DNA of 64,000 nucleotides from NCBI RefSeq assembly GCF_900114435.1, contig NZ_FOZK01000001.1:1178001-1242000 (forward strand), written 5' to 3'. Below the pieces are notes generated by a model that was not told the DNA's origin, searched no databases, and saw nothing but the letters and a program-made list of their open reading frames with translations. Shown here in pieces: positions 36,256-45,591 of this stretch. This DNA is from Halomicrobium zhouii (GTDB taxonomy: Archaea > Halobacteriota > Halobacteria > Halobacteriales > Haloarculaceae). Numbering within the stretch: the stretch's first letter is position 1; the number at the start of each line of letters is the position of its first letter. A program made the translations under genes and the position numbers.

Positions 36256-36375
36256 TCAGTAGAACGTGTCGGCGCAGTCGTAGACGACGCCGTGGACGGG
36301 ACAGACGTACTTGCAGTGGCGGTGGTACATGGGTGTCTCGCACATCGGGCACGGCCGACCACCACTGTCGGTCAT
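36256..36375 (-). CDS. 39-residue zinc-finger protein
   Basis: The short frame MTDSGGRPCPMCETPMYHR then HCKYVCPVHGVVYDCADTFY has CPMC and HCKYVCPVH, the knuckles of a small zinc finger, with further Cys. This is typical of haloarchaeal one-domain zinc proteins of unknown function (HVO_2523-like, from memory). It is too short for most gene calls. It lies between the hybrid kinase and the molybdopterin oxidase. No clear TATA was found before ATG 36375. Confidence 0.75.
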   Translation of the reverse strand: MTDSGGRPCPMCETPMYHRHCKYVCPVHGVVYDCADTFY

Positions 36376-36443
36376 AGTCGCTGCGTCGGCTCGCGACGGC
36401 TTGGCTCTTGCGGGGTCGAATTCTGAACGAAATCCGAAGAACC

Positions 36444-36449
36444 GTTAAG
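36444..36449 (+). promoter_or_regulatory. TATA-like box of the molybdopterin oxidase gene
   Basis: GTTAAG lies 25-30 bases before the ATG at 36474. It selects this start over an upstream one. Confidence 0.5.
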
Positions 36450-36473
36450 TCGCTAACACCCTTCGGTCCGGCC

Positions 36474-38000
36474 ATGACCGAGGCGACCCGTTCCCTCGCG
36501 GTCGCGGACGCTCTCGTGGCCGTGCTCGCCGGCGTCGGTGCCGTCGCCGGTTCCTACGCAGCGGTCGGGCTCGCGCCCGCGTTCCTCGGATCCCCCCTGG
36601 AACGCCTCCTCTCCCGTGCGATGCCGGGCCCTGTCGTCGCTGTCGCCATCGAACGGCTCGGCAGCGTCGGCCAGCAACTGAACCTGCTGCTCGCGTCGCT
36701 GCTGACCGCGCTCGCCCTGGCCGCGCTGGTCTGGCTGGCGATGCGCGTCGGCGACCAGCTCCGGAACCGGGCCGTCCCCGTGGTGCTCGGGGCCGCGTTC
36801 GTCTGGGCGGCCACCGCCCTGGTGACGGTTAACTTCGCCTCAGCGACGGGTGCGGCCGCCGGTGCGGCGCTCGTCGTTTCCACGGCCGGGTTCCTGCCGG
36901 TGGCGACTGCGCGCATCGAGCGGGGCCCAGATCCCGTGCGGCGTCGCGTCGTCGGCGGCGTCGCCGCCGCGCTCGGACTCGGGGCGGTCGCCATCACGCG
37001 GTCCTCCCCGTCGACCCGTCCCGACCAGCCACTCTCGGCGGACGCACCGGAGACGGTCCGCGAGAGCCTCGAACTGGCGGCCGAACGTTCCCTCGACGTC
37101 GCCGGCATCGAACCGCTCGTGAGCCGCGACTTCTACCAGGTCGACATCAACGCCGCCGACCCTCGGGTCGCCCCCGACGACTGGTCACTCTCTGTCACGG
37201 GCGCGGTGGAATCCGCGGCGACGTACTCGCTCGACGACCTCCGGTCGATGGACGAGCGGACCGAGTTCTCGACCCTGCGCTGCGTCGGCGACTCGCTCAA
37301 CGGACAGAAACTCGACAACGCGCTCTGGACCGGCGTCCCGACCGAGGAACTCATCGACGCGGCCGACCCCGGCGGCGACTGCGACTGCGTCAAACTCCAC
37401 GCCGCCGACGGCTACTACCAGGTGTTCCCGACCGAGGCCCTCCGCGGCGGCCTCCTGGCCTACGAGATGAACGGCCGCGACCTGCCCCGCGGCCACGGAT
37501 TCCCTCTCCGCGCGCTCGTCCCCGGCCACTGGGGCGAGGTGCAGGTCAAGTGGCTCACCGAGATCGAGTTCCTCGAACGCGACGCCGAGGGGTACTGGGA
37601 GAAACGCGGCTGGCACGGCACCGGCCCCGTCACCACCGTCGCCAAGCTCTGGGCCGTCAACGATCTGGACGACGGCCGCACACAGGTCGCCGGCCACGCC
37701 TACGCCGGCACCCGAGGCGTCGCCAGAGTAGAAGTCTCCACCGACGGCGGGGGCTCGTGGAACGAAGCCGAACTCTCCGACCCCCTCCCCGGCGACACCG
37801 TCGAGCAAAGCTCGACGAGCAGCCAGACGCAGTCTGGCAATGACGTCTGGCGCCAGTGGGCCTACGAGTACGAACATCCGGGCAGCCGCCACGAGGTCGT
37901 CGTCCGCGCCGTCGAGGCCGACGGCACGCTCCAGTCCGGAAACCGGAGGGAGGCGTTCCCCAACGGCGCGACCGGGTGGGTGTCGCAGACGGTCCGGTGA
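36474..38000 (+). CDS. Membrane-anchored molybdopterin oxidoreductase (sulfite-oxidase family)
   Basis: The start MTEATRSLAVADALVAVLAG is supported by GTTAAG at -25 to -30. The 508-residue protein has four to five N-terminal helices (about 10-180), then the molybdopterin domain (about 200-380) with the ligand Cys in STLRCVGDSLNG, DLPRGHGFPLRALVPG and GHWGEVQVKWLTEIEF. A dimerisation domain (AYAGTRGVARVEVSTDGG) follows. It catalyses oxygen-atom transfer with the active part presumed outside the membrane. Its electron partner is not adjacent. A repeat follows the gene. Confidence 0.88.
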   Translation: MTEATRSLAVADALVAVLAGVGAVAGSYAAVGLAPAFLGSPLERLLSRAMPGPVVAVAIERLGSVGQQLNLLLASLLTALALAALVWLAMRVGDQLRNRAVPVVLGAAFVWAATALVTVNFASATGAAAGAALVVSTAGFLPVATARIERGPDPVRRRVVGGVAAALGLGAVAITRSSPSTRPDQPLSADAPETVRESLELAAERSLDVAGIEPLVSRDFYQVDINAADPRVAPDDWSLSVTGAVESAATYSLDDLRSMDERTEFSTLRCVGDSLNGQKLDNALWTGVPTEELIDAADPGGDCDCVKLHAADGYYQVFPTEALRGGLLAYEMNGRDLPRGHGFPLRALVPGHWGEVQVKWLTEIEFLERDAEGYWEKRGWHGTGPVTTVAKLWAVNDLDDGRTQVAGHAYAGTRGVARVEVSTDGGGSWNEAELSDPLPGDTVEQSSTSSQTQSGNDVWRQWAYEYEHPGSRHEVVVRAVEADGTLQSGNRREAFPNGATGWVSQTVR

Positions 38001-38041
38001 TTCGCTGTCAACGTTCCTGTTGCTCTGTGCAACAGCAGGCA

Positions 38042-38156
38042 GGGTGGGACTGAAAGGGGCCGGTTGCTCGTCGAGCGAGACGAAGTAAGCACACGAACGG
38101 AGTGAGTGCGCACAGCGAGTCGCAGCCGACGAGCAACCGGGGGCTTTCGAGTTGTT
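38042..38156 (+). repeat. Dispersed repeat, copy 3
   Basis: It opens with GGGTGGGACTGAAAGGGG and closes with GGGGGCTTTCGAGTTGTT. Arms GGCCGGTTGCTCGTCG and CGACGAGCAACCGG make a strong hairpin; between them sits GAAGTAAGCACACGAACGGA, the motif shared with other copies. It lies between convergent genes for the molybdopterin oxidase and ribonucleotide reductase. Confidence 0.7.
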
Positions 38157-38239
38157 CGATATATCTGCACCCGCATCGCTGACTCGGTAGCTAATTCGAA
38201 AAGAGTCGCAGAAAGTACCGCCCTAAAACACCGCTTTTC

Positions 38240-41200
38240 CTAGCACTCCGACCAGCCGCAGGACTCGCAGGTCTTGCAGCCTTCCGAGTAGTAGAGGCTC
38301 ATCGCGCCGCAGTCGGGGCACTCGGGGCTCTCGCCGGCGTCGATGATGGACTGCTGGTCGGCGTCGTTCGGACCGGCCTCGGACCCGCCGCTCTCGGCTG
38401 CGACGCCGCCGCCGTCCGTCTCTGGCGAGGGGGACTGGCGGTTCGGGTCGTCTGCCGCTTCTCCGTCTGCTTCGTCCGCAGTCTCCTCGAGCGTGGTCTG
38501 TTGCGGGTAGGCCTTGTCGACCTCGCCGTCGAGGTACCGGCGCATCGCGGTGCCGATGGCGTCCGGGATGGACTGGATCTGTTCGCCCTTGTCCCAGGCG
38601 ACCTTCGGCGAGCGGATGCCCTGGAGTTCGTCGGCGATCTCGCGGGGGTCGACGCCCGAACGGAGCGCCGTCGAGATGGTCTTGGCCAGCGCCTCGGTGA
38701 AGGAGGCGGTGAAGCCGCCACTGTTCCCGATGTTGGCGAACAGTTCGAACGGTCGCTCCTGTTCGGGGTCTTCGTTGATGTTGACGTAGAGCTTCCCGTA
38801 GCCCGTGTCGATGCGCTGGGTGACGCCGTGGAGGACGTCCGGTCGGGTCTGCTTCTCGGCGAAGACGGTCTTCTCGCCGTCGGCGACCTCCAGCAGGTCG
38901 GCGACGGAGTCGTCGATGGCGGCCTGGACGGCCTCGTTCTCGAGGAACCCTTCGATGCCGCCGAAGACCTCCTTTATCTGCTCGACGATCTCGCCCTCGT
39001 CCATGTCCGCGAACTCCGTGTTGTCCGCACGCGTGGTGAGCACCTGCTTCGAGCGGGTGCCGTCGCGGTAGTAGGTGACGCCCTTGCCGCCGTGTTCGTA
39101 GATGTACTCGAACACTTCCTTGGCGTCCTCGACGGTGGAGTCGTTGGGCGCGTTGACGGTCTTCGAGATGGCGGAGTCGACGCCCTGCTGACAGGCACAC
39201 TGGATGCCCGCGTGTTGCTTCGGGGTCAGCTGCCCCGTCGTCACGAACAGCTCGCCGACGGCGTCGGGGACGGTCGTCAGCCCGTCGACGCCGTCGAACT
39301 CGTTGTTGGCCATCTGCTCCTGGGCCTCCTCCTTGACCGCGTCGATGTCGAGGTCGTTCTCCTCCAGCACGCGGAGGAAGTAGTCGTCGAACTCGACGAG
39401 CATCTCGTCGCCCTGGACGTCGTCGGAGACGTTCTTGTAGTAGGCGACGTTGTAGATGGGCTCACAGCCGCCGGTGGTGTTGCCGACCATCGACGTCGTG
39501 CCGGTCGGCGCGATGGTGGTCGTGTTGTGGTTGCGGATGGCGAAGCCCTCGGCCCAGTCGTCGGCGTCGAGGCCGGTCTGGCCCTCGAACCACTCGCGGT
39601 ACTCGGTGGGGTTCGCGTACTTGGAGTCCTCCCAGTCCGAGAAGGGACCGCGCTGCTCGGCGAGTTCGTGGCTCGCCCACTTCGAGCCGTGGTTGATCCG
39701 GGTCATGATCTGGCGGGCGATCTCGTTGGCCTCGTCGGAGCCGTACTTGACGCCCAGCTGGATGTACAGCTGTGCCAGGCCCATGATGCCCAGGCCGATC
39801 TTCCGCATCTCGCGGACCTTCTGTTCGATCTTGTCGACCGGGAAATCGGACATCGTGACGACGTTCTCGAGGAAGCGCGTCCCGAGTTCGATGCGCCGGT
39901 CGAGTTCCTCGCCGTCCAGCGCGTCCTCGAGGAACGCGTCGACGGCGTCTTCGAGTGAGTCGTACTCGTCGCCGTGCTGTTCGGACCAGACGCGCCAGTC
40001 GGGTGCGCCGAAGTCGGCGATGGTCGAGAGGTTGATGTGGCCGAGGTTGCAGGCCTCGTACTCCTCGAGGGGCTGCTCGCCACAGGGGTTCGTGGCGAGG
40101 ATGCGGTGGTCGGGGTGTTCCTCGACGTCGAAGGAGTGTCGCTTGTTGACGCGTTCGAGGTAGATGACGCCCGGTTCGCCGTTCTCGTGGGCGCCCTCGA
40201 CGATGCGCTCCCAGAGGAGTTCGGCGTCCATCGAGAGCGCTTCGCCGACCTCGACCTCGTCGCCGAGGCCGAACATGTCGTAGAGTTCCTTGGTCTGCTC
40301 GGTGGCGATGTGGGGCTCGCCCGTGCGTGGGTTGGTGAACGTGAACTCCTCGCCGTTCTGGAGCGCGTCCATGAAGTCGTCGGTGATGCCGACGGAGATG
40401 TTGAAGTTAGAGAGGTGGCCCTCGACGGCGTTGCGGAGGTGCTTGGGCACCTGGCCGTCGTCGGTGATGAGTTCGCGCGCCTCGTTGAGCGCGTCCTTGA
40501 AGGAGGTGTGGGTGTAGTCGTCGGGGTCGTTGAGTCGGAGCGTCTCGGCCAGCGAGACGTCCTTGTTCTTGGCGTGGATGAACTGGATGACGTCCGGGTG
40601 GGAGACGCGCATGACGCCCATCTGGGCGCCACGGCGGGCGCCGCCCTGCGCGATGGTCTCGCACATCTGGTCGTACGTCCGCATGAACGTGATCGGACCA
40701 CTGGCGATGCCGCCGGTCGATCCCACTGGATCACCGTAGGGGCGCAGGCGCCAGAACGCGTAGCCCATGCCGCCGCCGGACTGGAACACCTGGGCGGCCT
40801 CCTTGGCCGTCTGGTGGATGTCGTCGATGTCGTCGTCGGGCGAGTCGACGAAGCAGGCCGAGAGCTGCTGGAGTTCGTCGCCGGCGTTCATCAGCGTCGG
40901 CGAGTTGGGCATGAACGAGAGCTTCTCCATGGCCTCCTGGAACTCGGCGGCGGTCGTCTCGACGTGCTCGCGGATGTCCTCGGGCAGTTCGGGGACGACC
41001 GTCTCGTAGGCGAACTTGTTGACGTTGTACACCGAGAGGTCGGTCTCGACGTCGTCCTCGGTGGTCGTGCCGGCGCCGAACACTTCCGCGGCGAGTTCGT
41101 CGCGGCGCGGGTGGTCGGGCTTGAGCTGGTCGGGCGTGACGGTGACCGTGGTGTCCCGTCGGCGGGCCTCGAAGACGGCCTCGGCGAGGGCGACGTTGCG

Positions 41201-41383
41201 GCCGACGCGGACGAACAGGTCCTCCTGGGACTCGATCAGTTCGCCGTCCGAGTCCTTGCGGAGGTATCGGGCGGGCAGGATGTTGTGAAACGCGTTGCCG
41301 GTGAGGCGTTCCTCGAGCGTGTCACCGGTAGTGCGTTTGATCGGCAGGTCGATCTCGTCGGCGGAGACGTCGGCGTCGCTCAT
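38240..41383 (-). CDS. nrdJ: Adenosylcobalamin-dependent ribonucleotide reductase (class II)
   Basis: The 1047-residue enzyme has the RNR barrel with NSPTLMNAGDELQQLSACFVDSPDD, GGGMGYAFWRLRPYGDPV, NPCGEQPLEEYEACNLGHI and APTGTTSMVGNTTGGCEPIYN. The end has a Cys-rich zinc ribbon (CPDCGAMSLYY, CKTCESCGWSEC) used for thiol relay. It makes deoxyribonucleotides with B12. No intein is apparent and length is normal for haloarchaea. SD-like AGGAGG lies about ten bases before the ATG, so it is leadered rather than leaderless. Confidence 0.94.
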   Translation of the reverse strand: MSDADVSADEIDLPIKRTTGDTLEERLTGNAFHNILPARYLRKDSDGELIESQEDLFVRVGRNVALAEAVFEARRRDTTVTVTPDQLKPDHPRRDELAAEVFGAGTTTEDDVETDLSVYNVNKFAYETVVPELPEDIREHVETTAAEFQEAMEKLSFMPNSPTLMNAGDELQQLSACFVDSPDDDIDDIHQTAKEAAQVFQSGGGMGYAFWRLRPYGDPVGSTGGIASGPITFMRTYDQMCETIAQGGARRGAQMGVMRVSHPDVIQFIHAKNKDVSLAETLRLNDPDDYTHTSFKDALNEARELITDDGQVPKHLRNAVEGHLSNFNISVGITDDFMDALQNGEEFTFTNPRTGEPHIATEQTKELYDMFGLGDEVEVGEALSMDAELLWERIVEGAHENGEPGVIYLERVNKRHSFDVEEHPDHRILATNPCGEQPLEEYEACNLGHINLSTIADFGAPDWRVWSEQHGDEYDSLEDAVDAFLEDALDGEELDRRIELGTRFLENVVTMSDFPVDKIEQKVREMRKIGLGIMGLAQLYIQLGVKYGSDEANEIARQIMTRINHGSKWASHELAEQRGPFSDWEDSKYANPTEYREWFEGQTGLDADDWAEGFAIRNHNTTTIAPTGTTSMVGNTTGGCEPIYNVAYYKNVSDDVQGDEMLVEFDDYFLRVLEENDLDIDAVKEEAQEQMANNEFDGVDGLTTVPDAVGELFVTTGQLTPKQHAGIQCACQQGVDSAISKTVNAPNDSTVEDAKEVFEYIYEHGGKGVTYYRDGTRSKQVLTTRADNTEFADMDEGEIVEQIKEVFGGIEGFLENEAVQAAIDDSVADLLEVADGEKTVFAEKQTRPDVLHGVTQRIDTGYGKLYVNINEDPEQERPFELFANIGNSGGFTASFTEALAKTISTALRSGVDPREIADELQGIRSPKVAWDKGEQIQSIPDAIGTAMRRYLDGEVDKAYPQQTTLEETADEADGEAADDPNRQSPSPETDGGGVAAESGGSEAGPNDADQQSIIDAGESPECPDCGAMSLYYSEGCKTCESCGWSEC

Positions 41384-41886
41384 TACTCGTTCCTCCTGCC
41401 GACAGCGACTGTCTGCCGGGCGAAATACTTCTCTCTTGTAGACCAGGTTCCTCTCATTTGTGACGGAAACGGTGTTCTGCTGGATGACCCAATAACCCTT
41501 CGGTCCGGGGCGTTTACGTGGCTACACTTTCGTATCACTCGCGGATAACGTCTGCGTCTCCGAGTGGTGCGACTGCGCGTTATTCGGCTCTGTACGAACG
41601 GTATTATCGGTGGCATAATAATGGTGTTCAGACCGGACTGAAAGTGGACGGGACGGTAACCAAATCGGGTTCAGTCGGGCGATTCGCAGTGGAAATTCGG
41701 ATGCCGTCGGCCGTCGCTCTCACCTTCCGATCGACGGCCGGGCTGCGATAGTCCAGTCCCCGGTGGTTAGTCCGGTCACTGATGTATAAAAAATAATATA
41801 GTTGCGGCCGATCCAGCTGGCCCCGACAGGTATGGAAGCGGCAGTCGGCGACAAGATACTTGCCTCGTGAGTGGATAGTATCTGGT
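41384..41886. other. Intergenic region upstream of nrdJ
   Basis: No gene was accepted in these 503 bases. It holds the nrdJ ribosome site and an AGTATTTCG box about 40 bases upstream on the minus strand. AT-rich islands (about 41600-41630 and 41780-41812) could be promoters. GATACTTG near 41861-41868 lies about 20-26 bases before ATG 41887. No cobalamin-riboswitch-like fold was recognised. Confidence 0.4.
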
Positions 41887-42075
41887 ATGCTACAGACACT
41901 GGGTCCCCTCGGCTCCGTTCCCTCGATCCTCCTCGGCTTGCTCGCCCTCGCGGCGGTCATCCTGGTCGGCCGGTTCGTACTCCAGATCGCCTGGAAGCTC
42001 GTCCTCGTCGCACTCGTCGTCGTCGGCATCATCTGGCTGCTGGGGATGGTCGGCGTCCCCCTGGCCGTTGCCTGA
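41887..42075 (+). CDS. 62-residue membrane peptide
   Basis: The ATG at 41887 (MLQTLGPLGSVPSILLG) was chosen for a GATACTTG box just over 20 bases upstream. Two closely spaced hydrophobic helices (ILLGLLALAAVILVGRFVLQI and KLVLVALVVVGIIWLLGMVG) fill almost all of it. No family is certain; many haloarchaea carry such small proteins. Confidence 0.6.
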   Translation: MLQTLGPLGSVPSILLGLLALAAVILVGRFVLQIAWKLVLVALVVVGIIWLLGMVGVPLAVA

Positions 42076-42257
42076 GGCGCCACCGCATTCGGCAGTCGGC
42101 CCGTTAGTTTAACTCAAACGTCCACTTTAGACAACAGTAGTTCTTTTGAACGACGCTCCGTCCGTCCGACAGGCCCCGGCGAGTCGTCGCTCCTCTCGAC
42201 GGTCGCGTCGCGACGCGCTGGGTTTCCACCCGGGTCCGAACACCTGTGAGTCTGACC

Positions 42258-43706
42258 ATGAGTGACAACGACACCGTTCACAGACGGACCGTTCTCGAAC
42301 GAACCGGTGCGGCGCTCGCGCTCACCGCCACGATTGGTACGGCGACCGCCGCCGACGGCGACCAGTGGTACGTCGTCGTCACCGACGGCGACGCCAGTCG
42401 GCGCGTCGCGCGCAAGGGATTCGACGTCCGGACCGAACTCGCCGACGGAGACGTGTTGCTCGTCCGCGGCCCCGACGGGAAGACCGGACGACTCGCGTCC
42501 ACGAGCCGGGTCGCAGCGGCGAGTGTCGACGTGACCGCGGACGTGGGTCCGGAGGGGGAACTCGTCGGTCCAGAATCGACGGCGGACGCGACGGATGGCG
42601 ACGCCGGCGCCGGAGCGACCGCAGCATCGTCGACCGTCGCCCCCGAAACCACCGACGAACCGTACTACGACAGCCAGTGGGACAAAGCACTGATCGACTT
42701 GCCGGAAGCCCACGAGACCACGACCGGCGAGGGGGCCCGGATCGCGTTGCTGGACTCGGGTATCTACGCCGACCACCCAGATCTCGACGTTCACGCGGAC
42801 CTCAGTCGCGTGGTGACCCGGGAATCGATCGAAGACCGTGGGGTCCGGGACGTGGAGGGGCACGGTACCCACGTCGCCGGGATCGCCGCGGCGTCGATCG
42901 ACAACGACGCGGGGGTCGCCGGGGTTGCGCCGGACGCCGAACTGGTCTCGATACGCGACGTCTACGAGGCGCCGGAGGCCGACCGGCAGAGAGGGTCCAG
43001 TCTGGCACGTCGACTCGTCGGCCTGGAGTACGCGGCGAGCATCGACGTCGACGTCGTCTCCTCCACGGCAGTTCCCGCTGGGCTGGTCCGGTCGTTTCCG
43101 CCCGAGGCCCGCGGGAGCGCGCTTGCCGATGCCTGCCGTCGGCTAATCCAGCACGCTGTCGACTCGGGGACCGTCGTGGTCCAGGCGGCCGGCAACTACG
43201 CCGTCCCGTCGGAGGGGGGCGCGAACTTCCAGGCGGGTGGCGATTTCATGTACCCCGGCTTCGTCCCGGCGGCGCTGACGGTGGGCGCCACGGGGCCGAA
43301 CGACGAACGGGCCTACTACTCGCACTACGGACTGAGCTATCTCGACGTCGCCGCGCCTGGCGGCGGCTACGAGACGGCGACGAAGTCCTTCGAGTCGACA
43401 GACGTCGCGTATCCCTATCCCAGCAACGGTATCGTCAGCACGCTCAAGCCGGGGTCGCCGTTCGCCGAACGCGCCGGTTTCCCGGACTCCCTCTACGGAC
43501 CGATGTTCGGCACCTCGATGGCGACGCCGCAGGTCGCCGGCACGGCGGCGCTCGTCAGGTCCATCGCGCCCGACGTCGATCCCTACCGCGTGATGCAGGC
43601 GATACAACAGGGCGCCGACGGCGAGAGGGGACCGGACGTCGGCGCCGGACGCCTCAACGCGGCGGCGGCGCTCGACGCGTCGGTACTGAACGGGGCGCGA
43701 CAGTAG
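42258..43706 (+). CDS. Subtilisin-family (S8) serine protease, exported
   Basis: The ATG at 42258 begins MSDNDTVHRRTVLERTGAAL, a twin-Arg-like or Sec-type signal ending ATAADG (about residue 32); an in-frame GTG lies 12 bases upstream. Catalytic Asp in ALLDSGIYADHPDL, His in GHGTHVAGIAAA, oxyanion Asn in QAAGNYAVPS and Ser in FGTSMATPQVAG are all present. It is a halolysin-type exoenzyme of 482 residues, with a pro-like segment (about 33-135) rich in Ala/Thr. No C-terminal extension is seen. Confidence 0.9.
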   Translation: MSDNDTVHRRTVLERTGAALALTATIGTATAADGDQWYVVVTDGDASRRVARKGFDVRTELADGDVLLVRGPDGKTGRLASTSRVAAASVDVTADVGPEGELVGPESTADATDGDAGAGATAASSTVAPETTDEPYYDSQWDKALIDLPEAHETTTGEGARIALLDSGIYADHPDLDVHADLSRVVTRESIEDRGVRDVEGHGTHVAGIAAASIDNDAGVAGVAPDAELVSIRDVYEAPEADRQRGSSLARRLVGLEYAASIDVDVVSSTAVPAGLVRSFPPEARGSALADACRRLIQHAVDSGTVVVQAAGNYAVPSEGGANFQAGGDFMYPGFVPAALTVGATGPNDERAYYSHYGLSYLDVAAPGGGYETATKSFESTDVAYPYPSNGIVSTLKPGSPFAERAGFPDSLYGPMFGTSMATPQVAGTAALVRSIAPDVDPYRVMQAIQQGADGERGPDVGAGRLNAAAALDASVLNGARQ

Positions 43707-43767
43707 CCGGAGACCGGGTGTCCGCACACGTCATCTCCAACGTTCCGGTGGGTCGCGGCCGACGGGG

Positions 43768-45264
43768 TCAGGAATCGACCTCGACGTCGGTAAACTCGAA
43801 GCGCGCACCGCCGTCCTCGCTCTCCGTCACGGCGACCGTCCAGCCGTGGGCCGCGGCGCACTGGTGGACGATGGAGAGCCCCAGCCCGGTCCCGCCGTCG
43901 GTCTTCGAGTACCCGCTCTGGAAGACGGCCTCGCGCTCCGCGGCCGGAATCCCGGGGCCGTCGTCCGCCACGTAGAATCCCGTACCGTCGGGGAGTCCGC
44001 CCACCGCGACCGTCACGTCCTCGCCCGCGTGTTCCACCGCGTTGCGGAACAGGTTCTCCAGGACCTGCCTGATCCGACCGACGTGACAGTGGACGGTCGG
44101 GCTCGTCTCGACGACGAGCGTCGCATCGGCCGTCGCGACGGTCGTCCAGCTCTCCCGGGCGAGGGTCGCCAGATCCACCGGCACCAGGTCCTCGACCGGT
44201 TCGCCGTGGCGGGCCAGCGTGAGCAGGTCCTCGATCAGCTGGTCCATGCGGTCGATCGCTCCCCGGGCACGCTGGAAGTGCTCGTCGTCGCCCGTCTCCC
44301 GGGCCAGTTCCAGTGATCCTTTGACGACGCTCAGCGGGTTCCGGAGGTCGTGGCTCACGACGTCCACGAACGACTCGAGGCGCTCGTTTTGCCGTTCGAG
44401 CTCTCGTTCGCGTTCCAGCCGGCCGATAGCCGAGGCGGTGTGCGTGACGAGCAGTTCCGCCAGTTCGAGGTCCTGTTCGTCGAATCCATTGGGTTCCACG
44501 TGGACGACCTGGAACACGCCGTGCTCACCGATGGGGACGCTCATGCCCGACCGGTAGGTGTCGTTCGCGGGGTCGCTCACGTCGTCCTCGCTTATCTCGT
44601 CGATGACCGTCGACTTCCCCGACTGGTAGGTCGCACCGGCGAGTCCGTGGTCGAGCGCCATCTTGCGGCTGCCGTCCGGCGGGGCCTGGTCCGACATCGC
44701 GCGCGGGACGAGCCACTCCCCGTCCCGGATCATCACGGTACAGATCTCGAAGTCGAGGATGCTGGCGGCCGCACTGACTGTCCGCTCACAGACGGCGTCG
44801 ACCGTCCCCTCGTTCTGCAGGCGGGTGGCGACGCCGTGGAGAGCTTCGAGCGTCCCCTCGCGCCGTCGCTCGTCGGTCACGTCCTCGTGGAAGCCGACGT
44901 ACTTCTGCAGGTTCCCGTCGTCGTCGCACAGGGGTGCGACGCGCACCCGGCTCCAGAACGGCTCGCCGTCGGCCCTGTAGAGCAGGAGTTCGGCCGTCTC
45001 GGTCTCCTGCGCTTCGACCGCCTCGCAGACCTCGGCGATCCGGGCCGTGCTGGTTTCCGGTCCCTGCAAGGAGGGCCAGTCTCGCCCGACGAGTTCGGAC
45101 CGGTCGTAGCCGGTCAGCTCCACGAACCGGTCGTTCACGTACACGACCGGCAGTCCCTCCTGTGAGGGATCGCATATCGTGATACCGACCGGTGCCTGGT
45201 CGACCACGTCGTACCCGGTCCGGTCGTCGCGTTCCTCCTTCACACGCTCACCAACGGTATTCAC
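43768..45264 (-). CDS. PAS (LOV-like, no Cys), GAF, histidine kinase
   Basis: The 498-residue protein starts at GTG 45264. Residues about 22-130 match a LOV-type PAS closely: GITICDPSQEGLPVVYVNDR, ELTGY, LQGPET and KYVGFHEDVTD. The flavin-bonding site reads GRDWPSLQG where active LOV has GRNCRFLQG, so the photoactive Cys is replaced by Trp. GAF spans about 140-285. HisKA has VVSHDLRNPLSV (about 310) and HATPase LENLFRNAVEHAG, ADDGPGIPA, GTGLGLS. It is soluble with no membrane helix. It may have lost flavin photochemistry. Confidence 0.93.
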   Translation of the reverse strand: MNTVGERVKEERDDRTGYDVVDQAPVGITICDPSQEGLPVVYVNDRFVELTGYDRSELVGRDWPSLQGPETSTARIAEVCEAVEAQETETAELLLYRADGEPFWSRVRVAPLCDDDGNLQKYVGFHEDVTDERRREGTLEALHGVATRLQNEGTVDAVCERTVSAAASILDFEICTVMIRDGEWLVPRAMSDQAPPDGSRKMALDHGLAGATYQSGKSTVIDEISEDDVSDPANDTYRSGMSVPIGEHGVFQVVHVEPNGFDEQDLELAELLVTHTASAIGRLERERELERQNERLESFVDVVSHDLRNPLSVVKGSLELARETGDDEHFQRARGAIDRMDQLIEDLLTLARHGEPVEDLVPVDLATLARESWTTVATADATLVVETSPTVHCHVGRIRQVLENLFRNAVEHAGEDVTVAVGGLPDGTGFYVADDGPGIPAAEREAVFQSGYSKTDGGTGLGLSIVHQCAAAHGWTVAVTESEDGGARFEFTDVEVDS

Positions 45265-45438
45265 GTTTATTTGGCGGCCACCACAAAAAGTCTATTCTAG
45301 CCCTTCGGTGGCCGGTTACGGATCCGCCGGCCCTGCGCGTTCGACCGCCGTCGAGCGCCGAGTGGACGGCTGCTCGGGAAGGGTCGGTACCGACGCGCCA
45401 CGATGATCGTCCGTTCGGTAGCCCGCTGGAGGGCGTAC

Positions 45439-45591
45439 TCAGACCGTCTCCAGGAGGTATCGGACGACGTCGTGGCCCACCGCCGTCAGCACGGACTCGG
45501 GGTGGAACTGAACCGCCCCGATGGGATGTTCGCGGTGACGAATTCCCATCGCGAGTTCGGCCGTCTCGACGTCGTCCGTTTCGGCCTCGCT
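45439..45591 (-). pseudogene. trpG: trpG C-terminal remnant
   Basis: The minus strand ends with 50 codons matching the end of the trpG at 48517: SEAETDDVETAELAMGIRHR, EHPIGAVQFHPESVLTAVGHD and VVRYLLETV, against the intact EAETDDGDTVELVMGIRHR, EYPIEAVQFHPESVLTAVGHD. The differences include many silent changes, so it derives from a once-functional homologue. The N-terminal amidotransferase part is missing. It has the same strand as the intact gene, about 3.1 kb away. Confidence 0.75.

Noticed and set aside
38042-38156. CRISPR-like repeat because of GGGACTGAAAGG
   Set aside because: Only single dispersed copies, no regular spacers, no cas genes.
41384-41886. Cobalamin riboswitch before class II ribonucleotide reductase
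   Set aside because: No B12-box or matching fold was seen; archaeal examples are rare and nothing here supports one.
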